NCBI GenBank assembly: GCA_964512145.1
Contig: CAZEIM010000052.1
Coordinates: forward strand, 1-16,252
Direction of reading: 5' to 3'
Length of the DNA: 16,252 nt
Source of the DNA: CAYOHR01 sp964512145
GTDB taxonomy: Bacteria; Bacteroidota; Bacteroidia; Flavobacteriales_G; JALEGO01
Below the pieces are notes generated by a model that did no database searches, had not been told where the DNA came from, and worked only from the letters and a program-made list of their open reading frames with translations. The number at the start of each line of letters is the position of its first letter. Position 1 is the stretch's first letter. Shown here piece by piece: positions 1 through 7,611 of the stretch. A program made the translations under genes and the position numbers.

Positions 1-95
1 AAATAAGTAGTAAGCGATAAGCCATATATTAATTTAAATGATGTTAAACGAAAAGAATAATAAATTGTTTCAATAACCGAAATAAGATAATTCAG

Positions 96-112
96 TATGT
101 CAAAATGACATA
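96..112. promoter_or_regulatory. Perfect palindrome upstream of htpG, candidate operator
   Basis: TATGTCA, a 3-base AAA centre, then TGACATA form a perfect inverted repeat with 7-base arms, ending 48 bases before the htpG start. It does not resemble CIRCE, the HrcA operator (TTAGCACTC-N9-GAGTGCTAA). A short spacer and exact symmetry fit a dimeric repressor or activator site, and htpG is often stress-regulated, but no regulator is identified. A weak -7-like element (TATTCTTTG, one base longer than TAnnTTTG) lies at 128-136 between the palindrome and the gene. Confidence 0.4.
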
Positions 113-160
113 AATATAACTTAGGCATATTCTTTGATAATTAAGAGAAAAAAATAAAAA

Positions 161-2029
161 ATGAATGCAGGTAAAATAAATGTTCAAGCAGAAAACATTT
201 TCCCGATTATTAAAAAGTTTTTGTATTCTGACCAAGAAATTTTCTTGAGAGAGTTAGTATCCAATGCAGTAGATGCATGCACCAAGTTAAAAACGTTAAG
301 TTCATTAGGTGAAGCAGAAGTAAATACAGAAGAACTACTAGTTGAAGTTATTGTAAATAAAAAGAAAAAAACACTTACCATACGAGATAATGGTATAGGA
401 ATGAGTAAAGAAGAAACTGAAAAATACTTAGGTCAAATCGCATTTTCTGGTGCAGAAGAATTTGTAAACAAATACAAAGACAAAGCTCAAAATATTATCG
501 GACATTTTGGCTTAGGATTTTATTCGGCTTTTATGGTAGCCGACAAAGTGGAGGTTCAAACAAAATCATACAAACAACATGAAGAAAGTGTTGAGTGGAT
601 TTGTGAAGGGAATCCGGATTATAAAATTAGTAAAAGTGACAAAAAGGAAAGAGGAACAGAAATTATACTTCATTTATCAAAAGATGCAGAAGAATATTTA
701 GAAGAAAATAAAATTGAAGGTTTATTAACTAAGTATTGTAAGTTTTTACCTGTAAAAATTAAATTTGGAACACGAGAAGAAACTGTAAAAGACGAATCGG
801 AAAAAGAAAAAAAACAAACAGTTGATAACATCATCAACAATACAAATCCGGCATGGACTAGAAAGCCTAGTGAGTTAAATCAAGAAGATTACAATGGTTT
901 TTATAGAGAATTATACCCCTTAACTTTTGAAGACCCCATTTTTAGCATCCACTTAAATGTAGATTACCCTTTTAATCTTACAGGGATATTATACTTCCCA
1001 AAATTAAAATCGACCATTGATTTACAAAAAAATAAAATTCAATTATATTGTAATCAGGTATTTGTTTCTGATTCAGTTGAAGGTATAGTTCCTGAATTTT
1101 TAACATTATTACATGGTGTAATTGATTCACCGGATATACCATTAAACGTATCTAGATCCTATTTACAAAGCGACTCAAACGTTAAAAAAATATCTTCTCA
1201 CATTACAAAAAAAGTGGCGGATAAATTAGAAGAAATGTTTAAAAATAACCGACCCGATTTTGAGGCAAAATGGGATGATATACAAATATTTATTGAGTAC
1301 GGAATGTTGACCGATGAAAAGTTTTATGAACGTGCCGAAAAGTTTTATTTACTTAAAAACACCGAAGGAAAATATTATACCATTGAGGAGTATAAGGAAA
1401 AAATTAAAGCTATACAAACTAATAAGGATAAAAAAATCGTTTTATTATATACGAATGATGTTAATAAACATCACTCATACATAGAAATTGCTCAAAATCG
1501 TTCCTATGATGTGCTCATTATGAATACCAGTTTAAGCAGTCATTTTATTGGACAACTTGAAATGAAACACACCGATATTAAAATAACCAGAATTGATGGG
1601 AATAGTATTGAAAAATTAATAGAAAAAGAAGAAAACATCCCTTCTAAACTATCTGAAGATCAAAAAAATACATTAAAACCAATATTAGAAGAAGTAGTTG
1701 ATAAAGCAAAGTTTTCAATCGTATTTGAAAATATGAGCGAAAAAGATCAACCTTTAACGGTAACTCAACCTGAATTTATGAGAAGGATGAAGGAAATGAG
1801 TATGACCGGTGGCGGTGGATTTTATGGCGCTTTACCGGATAGTTATAATTTAGTGGTAAACACAAATCACCCAATTATTTCAAAATTAGTTTCTGAGTCA
1901 AATACTGATAAACAAAAAGATTTAGCAAAACAAATTACGGATTTGGCTCTTATATCCAATAACATGTTAACAGGTAATGACATGACACAATTTATTAAAA
2001 GAAGTGTTGATTTACTAAGTAAAGTTTAA
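161..2029 (+). CDS. htpG: Molecular chaperone HtpG (bacterial HSP90)
   Basis: This is a cytosolic ATP-dependent dimeric chaperone that remodels client proteins under heat or other stress. Its 622 residues match the usual length of about 620 to 630 for bacterial HSP90. The N-terminal GHKL ATPase domain shows the catalytic Glu31 and Mg-binding Asn35 in ELVSNAVDA, the ATP-contacting DNGIGM (76-81), the lid-hinge GHFGLGFYSAFMV (114-126) and a GTEI motif near residue 165. The middle domain carries PLNVSRSYLQ with the conserved Arg that contacts the gamma phosphate. The dimerisation domain fills the C-terminal third, and the bacterial lineage lacks the eukaryotic MEEVD tail, as here. The ATG at 161 gives the standard N-terminus; no Shine-Dalgarno is present, as is usual in Bacteroidota. 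A perfect palindrome at 96-112 may regulate it. The lemA gene follows after 18 bases. Confidence 0.97.
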   Translation: MNAGKINVQAENIFPIIKKFLYSDQEIFLRELVSNAVDACTKLKTLSSLGEAEVNTEELLVEVIVNKKKKTLTIRDNGIGMSKEETEKYLGQIAFSGAEEFVNKYKDKAQNIIGHFGLGFYSAFMVADKVEVQTKSYKQHEESVEWICEGNPDYKISKSDKKERGTEIILHLSKDAEEYLEENKIEGLLTKYCKFLPVKIKFGTREETVKDESEKEKKQTVDNIINNTNPAWTRKPSELNQEDYNGFYRELYPLTFEDPIFSIHLNVDYPFNLTGILYFPKLKSTIDLQKNKIQLYCNQVFVSDSVEGIVPEFLTLLHGVIDSPDIPLNVSRSYLQSDSNVKKISSHITKKVADKLEEMFKNNRPDFEAKWDDIQIFIEYGMLTDEKFYERAEKFYLLKNTEGKYYTIEEYKEKIKAIQTNKDKKIVLLYTNDVNKHHSYIEIAQNRSYDVLIMNTSLSSHFIGQLEMKHTDIKITRIDGNSIEKLIEKEENIPSKLSEDQKNTLKPILEEVVDKAKFSIVFENMSEKDQPLTVTQPEFMRRMKEMSMTGGGGFYGALPDSYNLVVNTNHPIISKLVSESNTDKQKDLAKQITDLALISNNMLTGNDMTQFIKRSVDLLSKV

Positions 2030-2047
2030 TTTAAAAATATCTATATC

Positions 2048-2623
2048 ATGAAAAATATTAAAAATATATTATTTTTTATACCCTTACTTTTTTTAACCTC
2101 ATGTGGGTATAATAGTATGATTGAAAAGGAAGAAGCTGTGAAAGGAAAATGGGCACAAGTTGAAAATGTATACCAACGAAGGGCTGATTTAATACCCAAC
2201 ATTGTAAATACAGTTAAAGGGTATGCAGCACATGAGCAACAAACGTTAGAAATGGTTACTAATGCTCGAGCAAGTGCTACTAAAATTACCATTCAAGCAG
2301 AAGATTTAAGCGAAGAAAACATAAAAAAGTATCAAGCCGCACCAGATGGTTTATCAACTGCACTAGGCAAATTATTAGCTATTTCTGAGAACTACCCAAA
2401 TTTAAAAGCAGATCAATTATTTATAAATTTGCAAACAGAACTTGAGGGTACTGAAAACCGAATTAGCAATGAACGCAGAATGTTTAATGAATCGGTGCAG
2501 GATTACAACTCGTATATACGCAAATTTCCATTTAACATTACCGCTGGTATTTTTGGTTTTAAATCAAAAGGATACTTTGAGTCTAAGCAAGGATCGGATG
2601 TAGCGCCCGAAGTAAAATTTTAA
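2048..2623 (+). CDS. lemA: LemA family lipoprotein
   Basis: LemA-family proteins are membrane-anchored helical-bundle proteins of unclear function, often encoded beside TPM-domain proteins. The 191 residues begin with a lipoprotein signal: a hydrophobic stretch ending in LTSC, with Cys19 as the lipidated residue. The LemA core starts with the diagnostic RRADLIPN (44-51) followed by VNTVKGYAAHE. Long charged helices with ENRISNERRMFNESVQDYN follow, the usual LemA C-terminal half. It lies 18 bases after htpG and 8 bases before a TPM gene, so it is probably co-transcribed with the TPM pair and possibly with htpG. The ATG at 2048 is the only start that gives a complete signal peptide. Confidence 0.93.
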   Translation: MKNIKNILFFIPLLFLTSCGYNSMIEKEEAVKGKWAQVENVYQRRADLIPNIVNTVKGYAAHEQQTLEMVTNARASATKITIQAEDLSEENIKKYQAAPDGLSTALGKLLAISENYPNLKADQLFINLQTELEGTENRISNERRMFNESVQDYNSYIRKFPFNITAGIFGFKSKGYFESKQGSDVAPEVKF

Positions 2624-2631
2624 AATTATTT

Positions 2632-3063
2632 ATGACAACTTTCTTTTCTAAAGAAGAAGAAAAAAAAATTATTGCTTCAATTCAAGAAGCGGAGGAAAAC
2701 ACATCGGGTGAAATACGATTGCACATACAACAAAAAAGTATGTTCGATAACCCTTTAGATGATGCAAAAGCAGTATTTAATAAATTGAAAATGCATAACA
2801 CGGCTCAAAGAAATGCCATATTAATTTTCATATGTCCGGAAGAAAAGAAACTAGCAATATTTGGAGATAAAGGAATTCATGAACACGTTGATGTAAATTA
2901 CTGGAATGATGTTATACTTACTATGTCCGATAATTTCTCTAAAGGAAAATATTTAGAAGGTTGTATTGCCGGAATTTCAATGTGTGGAGATAAATTGCAA
3001 AAATTTTTCCCGTTTCAACGAAATGATATAAACGAATTATCGGATGAAATTAGTCAAGATTAA
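2632..3063 (+). CDS. TPM-domain protein without signal peptide
   Basis: A 143-residue protein that is almost entirely one TPM domain (Pfam TPM_phosphatase, formerly DUF477; named for plant TLP18.3, bacterial Psb32 and MOLO-1). The N-terminal helix is followed by the family signature SGEIRLHI (25-32), a second strand NAILIFI (61-67), then the GDKGIHEHV turn (78-86) and a C-terminal helix. No signal peptide or membrane segment is seen, so a cytoplasmic location is inferred, unlike its partner downstream. The last 20 bases overlap the start of the next TPM gene, which indicates translational coupling. Acid phosphatase activity is reported for a plant member; the bacterial role is unknown. Confidence 0.85.
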   Translation: MTTFFSKEEEKKIIASIQEAEENTSGEIRLHIQQKSMFDNPLDDAKAVFNKLKMHNTAQRNAILIFICPEEKKLAIFGDKGIHEHVDVNYWNDVILTMSDNFSKGKYLEGCIAGISMCGDKLQKFFPFQRNDINELSDEISQD

Positions 3064-3805
3064 AATATTATTATTCACGTTTTGTTTATTAGGTTTTTCT
3101 TTTATACCTAAAAAACCTAATCCGCCCAAATTAGTTAATAATTTATCGCAAGAGTTTCCTGAATTTTTAAGCCTTCAAGACCAACAAAGCTTAGAAAATA
3201 AGCTAGTTGCTTTTGAAAAAGAAACCTCTAATCAAATATGTGTTGTATTTGTAGATGATTATGCAGGTACTTCAGAAAATGATTTTGCTACTCGAATATT
3301 TAACGAATGGGGAATTGGTCAAAAAGGCAAAGAAAACGGAGTATTAGTATTAGTTAAAGTAGGAACTAAAGATGGTAATCGGAGGGTATATATAAACACC
3401 GGATATGGACTAGAAGGGGTAATTCCAGATATAATGGCCAAAAGAATTGTAGATGAAACCATTATTCCATTTTTTAAGCAACAAAAATATTATAATGGTC
3501 TTGATGAAGGCACAAACATACTTATGCAATTAGCCAAAGGTGAGTATCAAGAAAAACAAAAAGAACCAGAAACGGTAATACCTATTATTGTTTTTATATT
3601 CATAGTATTACTCTTTATAATATTAACTCGAAAAGCCAGTAAATATTACGGAGGACATACCTTTGGTAATACCGGAAGATCCGATTGGGGGAGGGGATTT
3701 GGTGGTGGTGGATTATTTGGAGGCGGTGGATTTAGTGGCGGAGGTGGTTTTGGAGGATTTGGTGGTGGAAGATCCGGAGGAGGTGGAGCAGGAGGCAGTT
3801 GGTAG
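3044..3805 (+). CDS. Membrane-anchored TPM-domain protein with Gly-rich tail
   Basis: A 253-residue protein of the TPM/YgcG type. It has an N-terminal hydrophobic signal (about 1-22), a TPM domain (about 40-168, with NQICVVFV at 63-70 and VYINTGYGLEGVIPD at 115-129), one transmembrane helix (about 178-194) and a glycine-rich tail (203-253) ending in GAGGSW. A Gly-rich tail closing in Gly-Ser-Trp is a recurring feature of this family. The TPM domain should face the periplasm. The start ATG at 3044 lies inside the preceding TPM gene (20-base overlap), and the reading begins MKLVKIKILL, a good signal peptide. It ends 11 bases short of the convergent DUF456 gene. The tail is encoded by G-rich GGN runs that look unlike the surrounding AT-rich DNA because of amino-acid composition, not transfer. 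Confidence 0.9.
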   Translation: MKLVKIKILLFTFCLLGFSFIPKKPNPPKLVNNLSQEFPEFLSLQDQQSLENKLVAFEKETSNQICVVFVDDYAGTSENDFATRIFNEWGIGQKGKENGVLVLVKVGTKDGNRRVYINTGYGLEGVIPDIMAKRIVDETIIPFFKQQKYYNGLDEGTNILMQLAKGEYQEKQKEPETVIPIIVFIFIVLLFIILTRKASKYYGGHTFGNTGRSDWGRGFGGGGLFGGGGFSGGGGFGGFGGGRSGGGGAGGSW

Positions 3806-3816
3806 TTCTTTTTATT

Positions 3817-4311
3817 TTACCAATACGTTGTATATATATAAGCGGTTATTTTATAAAAAACAAACATACTCATTACTAAAGAAAGGGTAAGCTTTAAAAC
3901 TATCCCTAACATAGATCCTAAAAATGTGCCTACTCCCGATTTAAAAGCTTCTAGCGAATTTTTTCCTGCTATTAAATCACCAATTACTGCGCCTAATAAC
4001 ATGCCCAAAACCATACCAATTGGAGTTAAAACAACACCTATCAACATCCCTATTATACTTCCCCAAATACCATATTTAGTAGCGCCAAAAACCCTTGCGC
4101 TCCATATAGGAATAAAATAATCTAACACCGTTATAATTAATGTACATACACCAATAACAAAAAGGGTGATTTTATCAAAAGGGGCAATAGCCCATTGTAA
4201 AAGCAACATGCTTAAATAACTCAAAGGAGGTCCAGGTAAACCGGGTAATATACAACCTAATATACCCAACACCAATAATAAAATAGAAAATATGATAAGA
4301 GCTATTTCCAT
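3817..4311 (-). CDS. DUF456 family membrane protein
   Basis: A 164-residue, strongly hydrophobic protein. The N-terminus holds the DUF456 signature GCILPGLPGPPLSYL (19-33), in which a Pro/Gly-rich turn separates two membrane helices. Further hydrophobic segments lie near residues 47-68, 82-113 (rich in GxxxG-type glycines, which suggests tight helix packing) and 126-155. Four or five membrane passes are likely. The function of the family is unknown. The gene converges with the TPM gene (11 bases between stop codons) and is divergent from the Omp85 gene, so it is transcribed alone. The ATG at 4311 gives the standard family N-terminus. Confidence 0.88.
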   Translation of the reverse strand: MEIALIIFSILLLVLGILGCILPGLPGPPLSYLSMLLLQWAIAPFDKITLFVIGVCTLIITVLDYFIPIWSARVFGATKYGIWGSIIGMLIGVVLTPIGMVLGMLLGAVIGDLIAGKNSLEAFKSGVGTFLGSMLGIVLKLTLSLVMSMFVFYKITAYIYTTYW

Positions 4312-4529
4312 AATTTTTTTATAAAGATATACAAAAACAGATTTTTTAGTTTACAATACAAATATCTTATCGATAGGAATGTATAATAATCAGTATTTAC
4401 AAAAAACTAAGGGTTTAGTGTTTTAGTTTAGAATCTAATTTTGCTCACTAAAAGAAGTATTTTTTAGAATAAATTACTTTAATATGGATTTAAACAAATA
4501 TTTGCTAATTTTAAATTCAATTTTTTAGA
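4312..4529. promoter_or_regulatory. Divergent intergenic region between DUF456 and Omp85 genes
   Basis: This 218-base AT-rich gap must carry promoters for both directions. For the plus strand, TAATTTTG at 4436-4443 matches the Bacteroidota -7 consensus TAnnTTTG exactly, although no clear -33 TTG element is seen at the right spacing. For the minus strand, the complement of 4359-4366 reads GATATTTG, one mismatch from the consensus. A CAAATATTTG palindrome lies at 4495-4504. No small gene or RNA is recognisable. Confidence 0.4.
4436..4443 (+). promoter_or_regulatory. Candidate Bacteroidota -7 element (TAnnTTTG) for the 4530-9596 operon
   Basis: TAATTTTG is an exact match to the primary-sigma -7 element known for Bacteroidota. 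It would place transcription start near 4450 and leave a leader of about 80 bases before the Omp85 gene. The -33 half is not convincing, so this is a candidate only. Confidence 0.35.
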
Positions 4530-6275
4530 TTGGTTAAATATTTTCTTCTACTATTTTTTTTACACGAAATACTATATGCTCAAACAAGTAGTCGCATGGG
4601 TGTTGTATATATTTTAGGGCAAGAAAAAGCTGTTTCAAAAAACCTTTCATCTTGTAAAGACAGCATTTGCTATAATAATACTGCTATTGAGTATATTCAA
4701 AACACATTATGGCCCAATGGATATTTTACTGCCCATATCGATTCTATTAAGGTAGATAGTAATAAAAATGTGTATAACGTATACATCAACCCAGGCAATG
4801 CTTTTTCATGGATAGAATTAAAAGAGGGCAATATGGACCCCAAAATAATTAAAACGTTAAAAATAAACCTTACCGAAAAACAACAAAGCGTCTTTAATCC
4901 TTTTGAATTAATCTTTCTTCAAAAAACTATCATTAAATACTATGAAAATAAAGGATATCCTTTTGCTTCAATACAATTAGACAGTATCTCCTTGCTCCGT
5001 GAAGGCATTAAAGCTAACTTAAACGTTCAACTCAATGAATACATTGTTATTGATAGTATTCAATTTTCAGGAGAAATAAAACTCAATAAAACATATACCT
5101 ATCAATACCTTGAAATATTTCCCGGAATGCCTTATTCAGAAAGTAAATTAAGGGCGATAGAATCAAAAATAAACGAATGGAGTTTTGCAGGAATTAAAAA
5201 ATCACCTTATGCCATATTTACAAAAGGAAATGCCTCAATATTTATTGAATTAATCAAAAAAAAATCGAGTAACTTTAATGGAATTATTGGGGTATTACCG
5301 AATAATGAAGGAAATATCAGCGTGGTGGGGGAAATGAGACTTCGACTAGACAATTCCTTTGGAAGAGCCGAACAATTTCAAATGATGTGGAAAAGATTAC
5401 AAAACAACACGCAAAACATAAATATTAAAACTTCTTTTCCTTACGTATTAAACACAAATTTAGGACTGGGAGCTGATTTTGATTTATTTAGAAGAGATAC
5501 TAGTTTTAACAACCTAAATGCCAAATTATTTATTCAATATTTATTTAACCCTAAAAATTATTTAGAGTTTTTTTACAACATAAAACGGTCGAATATTATT
5601 GGAAATTCAATCGTAAATACAGGTAATTTAAGCTTTTTAGATGTATCATCCAATGCCTATGGTATGGGCGTGAAATTTGATCGTTTAGATTATGCCATAA
5701 ACCCAACAAAAGGATATTTAATGCAAGCAGCCCTTTCTGCGGGAAATAAAAACATACGAAACAATCCATTACTTCCTAATGAAGTATATCAAAACATCGA
5801 TACTAAAACCATTGAGGTTTTGAGTCAGTGGCAATTTCAATACTACATGCTATTGCATAAAAGAATAGTACTGAAATTAAAACTAACCGATCAGCGTTTA
5901 TTGAGCAAAAATAAATTCGAAAATGAATTTTACAGAATAGGTGGCTTATTTTCATTGCGTGGATTTGATGAAGAAAGCATATATAATTCGGCAAATACCA
6001 TATTTACTATGGAGCCAAGGTTTATATTGGAAAAAAATTCTTTTCTATATGTGTTTTTTGATGGAGCATATTACGAATATAATACGCTTTCTCGATTCAT
6101 ATATGGTTACCCTTTTGGATACGGTGCTGGTATTAGTTTTGAAACAAAACCTGGCATTTTTACATTTTCGTATGCATTGGGTCGACACACCTTTTCCGAA
6201 AATGGAATTTCAAAAGACGCTGGTTTTTCTTTGAGGTCGGGTAAGGTTCACTTCGGATATATTAGTTATTTTTGA
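4530..6275 (+). CDS. Short Omp85 (BamA/TamA-like) outer-membrane protein
   Basis: A 581-residue outer-membrane protein of the Omp85 superfamily. Residues 1-17 form a signal peptide ending LYA before Gln18. The region to about residue 240 holds POTRA-like units; GYPFASIQLDSI is a typical POTRA strand-helix junction, and a second unit follows around IDSIQFSGE. The C-terminal part is a 16-strand-type barrel with the loop-6 signature SLRGF (Arg477-Gly478-Phe479) and a terminal aromatic Phe. Full BamA has five POTRA units and about 800 residues, so this is a shorter paralogue, and its substrate (protein insertion, secretion or lipid) cannot be told. The start is TTG: no in-frame ATG precedes it before a stop at 4512, and the first internal Met (residue 23) would remove the signal peptide. 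rmuC follows after 4 bases. Confidence 0.87.
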   Translation: MVKYFLLLFFLHEILYAQTSSRMGVVYILGQEKAVSKNLSSCKDSICYNNTAIEYIQNTLWPNGYFTAHIDSIKVDSNKNVYNVYINPGNAFSWIELKEGNMDPKIIKTLKINLTEKQQSVFNPFELIFLQKTIIKYYENKGYPFASIQLDSISLLREGIKANLNVQLNEYIVIDSIQFSGEIKLNKTYTYQYLEIFPGMPYSESKLRAIESKINEWSFAGIKKSPYAIFTKGNASIFIELIKKKSSNFNGIIGVLPNNEGNISVVGEMRLRLDNSFGRAEQFQMMWKRLQNNTQNINIKTSFPYVLNTNLGLGADFDLFRRDTSFNNLNAKLFIQYLFNPKNYLEFFYNIKRSNIIGNSIVNTGNLSFLDVSSNAYGMGVKFDRLDYAINPTKGYLMQAALSAGNKNIRNNPLLPNEVYQNIDTKTIEVLSQWQFQYYMLLHKRIVLKLKLTDQRLLSKNKFENEFYRIGGLFSLRGFDEESIYNSANTIFTMEPRFILEKNSFLYVFFDGAYYEYNTLSRFIYGYPFGYGAGISFETKPGIFTFSYALGRHTFSENGISKDAGFSLRSGKVHFGYISYF

Positions 6276-6279
6276 AACT

Positions 6280-7611
6280 ATGGAAAGTATATTTTTTATA
6301 GTCATTGCATTTATTTTCGGAGCATTCATTAGCTATATTTTTATTCAAAATAAGTCTAAAAAATCAGCACGTGAACAGCTAAATACTATTCAAGAAAAAG
6401 ACATACAACTTGCCACATTAAAAGAGCGATTGGATAAATCTATTGAGGTTTTTCAGGAAATTAAACTTCAATTAGAAAATGAAAGAAAAACAAAAGAAAA
6501 ATTACAAATTGAGGTAAGTATTGCTGAGACTCAAAATAAAAATTTAATGGAAAAATTACAACATCAAAAAGATGAATTACAAGAACTACAGCAAAAATTT
6601 ACCACTGAATTTAAAAATATTGCCCACGATATTTTAAAAATAAACACACAACAGTTTTCCGAATCCAATCAAAAACAAATAGCAGAAATTCTATTTCCAT
6701 TACGAGAAAAAATACAACTCTTCGAAAAAAGAGTCAATGATGTTCATACGGAAGAAACAAAACAACGAAGTGAATTAAAGCAACATTTATTACACTTAAT
6801 GGAGGCTAATAAAACCATTACTCAAGAAGCCCAAAACCTAACCAAAGCTTTAAAAGCAGACACTAAAGCACAAGGTAATTGGGGGGAGATGGTTTTAGAA
6901 AGAATTTTAGAAAATTCGGGGTTGGTTAAAGAGTACGAATATAAAGTGCAGTATTCTGATGTTAACAAAGAGGGAGTTAGAATACAACCGGATGTAGTTG
7001 TGTTTTTACCCGATCAAAAACATATTATTATCGACTCAAAGGTAAGTTTAGTCGCTTATGAAAAATATATATCTTCCGAAATACCAGAAGAAAAACAATC
7101 GTACTTAAAAGAACATATCTTATCCGTTAAAAATCATATTAAAAATTTATCCTCTAAGGATTATATAAGCTCTTCAACATTAAAACTTCCCGATTTTATT
7201 TTATTGTTTATGCCTATCGAAGGTGCTTTTTCTTTAGCTATTCAACACGATTCTTCTATTTATCAAGAAGCCTGGGAGAAACAAATTGTGCTAGTTAGTC
7301 CAACTACGCTTATGGCTACCTTAAAAACAATTCATTATATTTGGACTCAAGATAAACAAACAAAAAATGCATTAGAAATAGCTTCACAAGCTGGCTCATT
7401 ATATGATAAATTTGTAGGATTTTTAGATGATATGCAAAAAATTGATAAGTCTATTGAAGTACTAAATAAAACATATCAAGAGGCGATCAATAAACTTAAA
7501 AACGGCAAAGGTAATATCATTGGAAGAATTGAAAAATTAAAACAATTAGGGGTTAAATCAGAAAAAAATATTCCGGGTGCTTTTAAAACTGACGAAATAA
7601 ACGAAGAGTAA
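6280..7611 (+). CDS. rmuC: RmuC family protein (nuclease-like, limits DNA inversion)
   Basis: RmuC was named in E. coli for limiting recombination at short inverted repeats and is predicted to be a nuclease. This 443-residue copy has a membrane helix at 1-23, a long Glu/Lys/Gln coiled coil (about 30-115) and the RmuC domain (about 180-420). That domain contains AQGNWGEMVLERIL (197-210) and a PD-(D/E)xK-like core: Pro237-Asp238, a hydrophobic strand, then Asp252-Ser-Lys254. These are the expected nuclease residues and all are present. The membrane helix implies the enzyme is tethered to the inner membrane facing the cytoplasm. It starts 4 bases after the Omp85 stop, and its TAA overlaps the ATG of the next gene by one base (TAATG), so translation is coupled. 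Confidence 0.95.
   Translation: MESIFFIVIAFIFGAFISYIFIQNKSKKSAREQLNTIQEKDIQLATLKERLDKSIEVFQEIKLQLENERKTKEKLQIEVSIAETQNKNLMEKLQHQKDELQELQQKFTTEFKNIAHDILKINTQQFSESNQKQIAEILFPLREKIQLFEKRVNDVHTEETKQRSELKQHLLHLMEANKTITQEAQNLTKALKADTKAQGNWGEMVLERILENSGLVKEYEYKVQYSDVNKEGVRIQPDVVVFLPDQKHIIIDSKVSLVAYEKYISSEIPEEKQSYLKEHILSVKNHIKNLSSKDYISSSTLKLPDFILLFMPIEGAFSLAIQHDSSIYQEAWEKQIVLVSPTTLMATLKTIHYIWTQDKQTKNALEIASQAGSLYDKFVGFLDDMQKIDKSIEVLNKTYQEAINKLKNGKGNIIGRIEKLKQLGVKSEKNIPGAFKTDEINEE

Noticed and set aside
2..25. Minus-strand ATG at 25 opening MAYRLLLI toward the left edge, a possible divergent gene start
   Set aside because: Only eight codons are visible, and chance open frames are common in AT-rich DNA. 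It cannot be supported without the flanking sequence.
26..160. CIRCE element (HrcA site) upstream of htpG
   Set aside because: No TTAGCACTC or GAGTGCTAA-like arms are present; only the unrelated TGTCA palindrome is seen.
184..381. Minus-strand open frame inside htpG; similar ones at 5803-5994, 11642-11830, 11781-12035 and 15109-15348
   Set aside because: All are antisense shadows of strongly conserved genes and have no recognisable domain.
3700..3800. G-rich repeats resembling a tandem repeat or CRISPR-like array
   Set aside because: The units are irregular and fully explained by coding for the Gly-rich tail of the TPM protein; there are no spacers.
3663..3890. Plus-strand open frame overlapping the glycine-rich tail of the TPM gene
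   Set aside because: It is the +1 shadow of GGN repeats and gives low-complexity Val/Glu/Asp-rich sequence with no family resemblance.
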